From: an uncultured bacterium
Lineage (GTDB): Bacteria; Chloroflexota; Anaerolineae; JACIWP01
DNA: 8,494 nucleotides
NCBI GenBank assembly: GCA_903872005.1
Contig: CAIQJD010000180.1
Coordinates: 1-8,494, forward strand
Direction of reading: 5' to 3'
The translations under genes were made by a program, and so were the position numbers. This document shows, piece by piece, positions 5,991 to 8,494 of the stretch; the first letter of the stretch is position 1; every line of letters starts with the position of its first letter. The notes under the pieces were generated by a model, which worked only from the letters and a program-made list of their open reading frames with translations, was not told the origin of the DNA and made no database searches.

Positions 5991-7511
5991 ATGGTCACTT
6001 TCGATTGGCTCGCCAAACAGGCCGACATGCGGCCGGATAAGTGCGCCTTGATAGATGCGGCGACGAACCGCCAGTTCACCTACGCCGAGTTCCATCTGCG
6101 CGCCAGCCGCTTCGCCGAGTTCTTGCGCGACGAGTGGCGCATCCAGCCCGGCGACCGCGTGGCTTTGCTCGCCAATAACTCCTCGGACTACTTCGAGATG
6201 TTATGGGGCTGCGCCAAGGCCGGCGCGATCCTGGTCTGCCTCAACTGGCGCCTGGCGCTGCCGGAGCTGGAATTCATCATGCGCGATGCCACGCCGGCGG
6301 CTTTGATCTACGACCCGCCCTTTGCCGCCTCGGCCGCCGGCCTGCGCCAGCGCCTGGGCCTGACGCGGCTGATGACCCTGGCGCCGCACGCGCCGGCCGG
6401 CGAATGGGCCTATGAGCCGGCGCTGGCCGCCGCCTCCGGCCGGCCCATCGTCATGCCGGCGCGCGGGCTGAACGAGCCGTGGCACATCCTCTACACGGCC
6501 GGGACGACCGGCCGCGCCAAGGGCGTCGTGCAGACCTTCGGCATGGTGTTGTATAATGCCATCAACATCGGCCTGGCGACGGACCTGACATCGCGCGACG
6601 TCACGCTCAACCTGCTGCCCTGCTTCCACACCGGCGGCCTGAATATGTACGCCAACCCTACTTTCCATGTGGGCGGCACGGCCATCATCCAGCGCGGCTT
6701 CGAGCCGGCCGAGACGTTGCGCCTCCTCTCGACGCAGGCGACGGCCTTCTTTGGCGTCTCGGCGGTCTACCTGTTCATGAGCCAGCATCCCGACTTCGAG
6801 CGCACAGACCTGTCGCGGATGCGCTCGTGGGCCAATGGCGGGTCGGCGGCGCCGGTCAGCCTGCTGGAGCTGTATCGCCGGCGCGGCATTGACATTCGCT
6901 TCGGCTTCGGGATGACCGAGACCGGCCCGACCGTCTTCTTGATTGAGGAGCACGCGCCGGCCAGCAAGCTCGGCTCGGTGGGCAAGCCCTGCCTGCACGT
7001 GGAGACGCGCATCGTGGACGGGCAGGGGAATGACCTGCCGGCCGGCGCGCGCGGCGAGCTGCTCATCAAGGGGCCGGGCGTCACGCCGGGCTACTGGCGT
7101 CTGCCCGAAGTGACCGCCCAGAGCATCACCGATGGCTGGCTGCACTCCGGCGATGTCGCCATGCGGGACGCCGACGGCTACTACTACATCGTGGATCGGG
7201 TCAAGGATATGTACATCTCCGGCGGCGAGAACGTCTATCCCGCCGAGGTGGAGAATGTGATTTACCAGTTGCCCCAGGTGGCCGAGACGGCGGTGATCGG
7301 CGTGCCGGACGAGCAATGGGGCGAGGTCGGCCGCGCCCTGGTGGCCCTGAAGCCCGGCCAGACCCTGACCGAAGCGGAGATCATTGAACACTGCCGGGCC
7401 AACCTGGCCCGCTACAAAGCGCCGCGTTCCGTCGTCTTCGTCCAGGCCCTGCCGCGCAACCCGGCCGGCAAAGTGGTCAAGGGCGAGCTGCGGGCGCAAT
7501 ACGGGAAGTGA
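5991..7511 (+). CDS. AMP-forming acyl-CoA ligase (acyl-CoA synthetase, ANL superfamily)
   Basis: This 506-residue two-domain adenylate-forming enzyme has full family length. The ATP loop is YTAGTTGRAKG (168-178), with Ala instead of Ser and Ala instead of the usual Pro before Lys177. The large N-domain carries PCFHTGGL (210-217), FGFGMTE (304-310), DGWLHSGD with Asp388 and the hinge DRVKDMYISGGENVYPAEVE (402-421). The small C-domain ends with PRNPAGKVVK, where Lys494 is the conserved adenylation lysine. All catalytic parts are present. It converts a carboxylic acid, ATP and CoA to acyl-CoA, AMP and PPi through an acyl-adenylate, in the cytosol. The overall pattern is that of medium/long-chain or FadD3-like ligases, but the chain specificity is not readable. 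The start at 5991 (MVTFDW) follows the palindromic repeat. It is coupled to the MaoC gene, with 5 nt between its stop and that gene's ATG. An OleC-like beta-lactone synthetase role is possible but less likely, given the standard ligase motifs. Confidence 0.93.
   Translation: MVTFDWLAKQADMRPDKCALIDAATNRQFTYAEFHLRASRFAEFLRDEWRIQPGDRVALLANNSSDYFEMLWGCAKAGAILVCLNWRLALPELEFIMRDATPAALIYDPPFAASAAGLRQRLGLTRLMTLAPHAPAGEWAYEPALAAASGRPIVMPARGLNEPWHILYTAGTTGRAKGVVQTFGMVLYNAINIGLATDLTSRDVTLNLLPCFHTGGLNMYANPTFHVGGTAIIQRGFEPAETLRLLSTQATAFFGVSAVYLFMSQHPDFERTDLSRMRSWANGGSAAPVSLLELYRRRGIDIRFGFGMTETGPTVFLIEEHAPASKLGSVGKPCLHVETRIVDGQGNDLPAGARGELLIKGPGVTPGYWRLPEVTAQSITDGWLHSGDVAMRDADGYYYIVDRVKDMYISGGENVYPAEVENVIYQLPQVAETAVIGVPDEQWGEVGRALVALKPGQTLTEAEIIEHCRANLARYKAPRSVVFVQALPRNPAGKVVKGELRAQYGK
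7503..7508 (+). promoter_or_regulatory. Ribosome binding site deciding the MaoC start at 7517
   Basis: GGGAAG, at the end of the ligase gene, is 8 nt before the ATG at 7517. A GTG at 7508 in the same frame overlaps the ligase stop and has no site at proper distance, so the ATG is preferred. Confidence 0.5.
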
Positions 7512-7516
7512 GTCGC

Positions 7517-8383
7517 ATGGATATTCAGATTGGCGCAGTCGCCACGCTCTATCGCACGTTCAGCCAGCGGGATTACGACCGCTTCGCCGCGTTGAGCGGC
7601 GACGACAACCCGATTCACGTGGACGCGGCGTTCGCCGGCCGGACGCGCTTCGGGCGCACGGTGGCGCACGGCATGTTGCTCTACAGCACCCTCTGTCGCG
7701 CCCTGACCGAGGCGCTGGGGCCGGGCTTCGTCCAGCGCCAGCAAGAGCTGATGTTCGTCACGCCGACCTATACCGGCGAAGCCGTCGCCGTGCGCCTGGA
7801 GATTACGGCGCTGCAGCCGGCCGACGGGCTGGCCGACCTGGCGACGGTACTCACGCGGCCGGATGGCTCCATCGCCTGCCAGGGGCGCACCCTGGTGGCC
7901 CTGCCCGGCGCGCCGGCGGATTCCGCCGCCGGCGCCGCGTCGCCGGCCCACGCCGAGCCGACGGCCGCGACGCTCAAAGGGCTGGCCCTGGGCCAGTCGG
8001 CCGAGGTCGTGCGGACCTTCACGCCGGCCGATTTGCAGGAGTACCGCGACCTTGCGGGCGACGCCAATCCCTTCTTCAGCGATGCGGCCTACGCCGCGGC
8101 GCAGGGCCGGCCGGGGCTGCAAGTCCCCGGCGGGCTGTTGGGCGGTCTCTTCTCGTTCCTGTTGGGGACGCGCCTCCCCGGCCGGGGGACGAACTGGCTC
8201 AAGCAACGCCTGAGCTTCCCGACGCCCTGCTACGCCGGCGAGACGGTGACGGCCAGCGTCGCCATCATCCGCCTGCGGCCAGAGAAGGACCTGGTCAACC
8301 TGCGGAGCATCTGCACGGCCGGCGGGCGCATCGTCTGCGAAGGCGAATCCCTGGTCTATGTGAAGGATTTGGAACATGCCTGA
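7517..8383 (+). CDS. Tandem MaoC-like (hot-dog) enoyl-CoA hydratase
   Basis: This 288-residue protein has two MaoC hot-dog repeats joined by an Ala/Pro-rich linker (about 130-152). The N-terminal repeat (about 1-129) has the R-specific hydratase signature: FAALSGDDNPIHVD with Asp29 and His34, the known catalytic Asp-x4-His pair, followed by FGRTVAHGM (45-53). The C-terminal repeat (about 155-288) repeats the pattern as LAGDANPFFSD, but Phe187 replaces the catalytic His, and VPGG replaces the AHG element. It is therefore probably structural or substrate-binding, as in eukaryotic-type double hot-dog hydratases, where one half is inactive. The expected reaction is reversible (R)-specific hydration of a trans-2-enoyl-CoA to (R)-3-hydroxyacyl-CoA, which would connect to the SDR. 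The gene sits 5 nt after the ligase stop, and its last 8 bases overlap the next gene. It could instead act as a dehydratase in a biosynthetic direction. Confidence 0.9.
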   Translation: MDIQIGAVATLYRTFSQRDYDRFAALSGDDNPIHVDAAFAGRTRFGRTVAHGMLLYSTLCRALTEALGPGFVQRQQELMFVTPTYTGEAVAVRLEITALQPADGLADLATVLTRPDGSIACQGRTLVALPGAPADSAAGAASPAHAEPTAATLKGLALGQSAEVVRTFTPADLQEYRDLAGDANPFFSDAAYAAAQGRPGLQVPGGLLGGLFSFLLGTRLPGRGTNWLKQRLSFPTPCYAGETVTASVAIIRLRPEKDLVNLRSICTAGGRIVCEGESLVYVKDLEHA

Positions 8384-8494
8384 GATCAACGCCAACGGTT
8401 GCCGCTTCTACTATGAGCTGGATGGGCCGGCCGACGGCGACGTGCTGGTCCTGTCCAATGGCATCCTGATGAGCACGGCCAGTTGGGGCTATCA
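8376..8494 (+). CDS. Second alpha/beta-hydrolase, N-terminal fragment (cut by window edge)
   Basis: Only 39 codons are visible. They read as an N-terminal two-strand hairpin (INANGCRFYYELDGP) followed by the strand DVLVLSNGILMSTASW. That pattern matches alpha/beta hydrolases in which the HGxG oxyanion segment is replaced by SNxxxxxxxxW, as in 3-oxoadipate enol-lactonase (PcaD)-like members. The gene overlaps the MaoC gene by 8 nt (ATG at 8376, MaoC stop at 8381-8383), and AAGGA at 8363-8367 lies 8 nt upstream, so translation is coupled. The nucleophile and the rest of the triad are outside the window. It continues the cluster 3' of the window, so the operon is not complete here. It is distinct from the hydrolase at 2355-3419. 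Confidence 0.75.
   Translation, partial: MPEINANGCRFYYELDGPADGDVLVLSNGILMSTASWGY

Noticed and set aside
6552..6557. TATAAT inside the ligase gene
   Set aside because: It is deep within coding sequence, with no supporting -35 element or gene start nearby.
6201..7499. Long antisense open frame (about 430 codons) opposite the acyl-CoA ligase
   Set aside because: It is a shadow of the ligase: low-complexity composition, no recognisable motif and no ribosome binding site context.
7384..8469. Open + strand frame overlapping the ligase end and the whole MaoC gene
   Set aside because: The product is Arg/Pro/Gly-rich and motif-free, while the overlapping frame encodes clear MaoC domains.

Overview
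The window is 8.5 kb of GC-rich DNA (third codon positions almost all G or C, and a striking abundance of GCCGGC/GGCCGG words). It carries one run of same-strand genes, nearly all linked by short gaps or overlaps and preceded by clear GA-rich Shine-Dalgarno sites. The codon style, the GGCCGG-rich texture and the short upstream protein resemble Chloroflexota (Anaerolineae, Promineifilum-like) genomes. That assignment is inference from style, not from a marker gene.

Layout: positions 1-199 hold the possible 3' end of an upstream gene and a weak promoter candidate. A 74-aa uncharacterised protein follows (200-424). Then comes a cluster of CoA-thioester enzymes: a FabG-like short-chain dehydrogenase (471-1235), a divergent KAS III (FabH-fold) protein (1249-2235), an alpha/beta hydrolase (2355-3419), a second and different KAS III-fold protein (3463-4512), a 4-hydroxybutyrate/acetyl-CoA transferase family protein (4522-5859), an AMP-forming acyl-CoA ligase (5991-7511), a tandem MaoC hot-dog protein (7517-8383) and the start of a second alpha/beta hydrolase (8376 to the window edge). 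The two longest gaps inside the cluster (2236-2354 and 5860-5990) each contain a copy of the same ~61-nt palindromic repeat.

How the genes may work together (inference): the ligase and the CoA-transferase would load an acid onto CoA. The KAS III-fold pair would make or break a C-C bond by Claisen chemistry. The SDR and MaoC protein would interconvert 3-keto, 3-hydroxy and enoyl thioesters. The hydrolases would cut a thioester, lactone or C-C bond. No carrier protein, acyl-CoA dehydrogenase or classical thiolase is seen, so this is neither a standard fatty-acid synthesis operon nor a complete beta-oxidation operon. The fold set (FabH-like, alpha/beta hydrolase, AMP-ligase, SDR) recalls OleABCD beta-lactone/olefin clusters, and the two KAS III paralogs recall PqsB/PqsC, but neither identity is established. 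The most unusual points are the altered catalytic residues of both KAS III proteins and the paired palindromic intergenic repeat.
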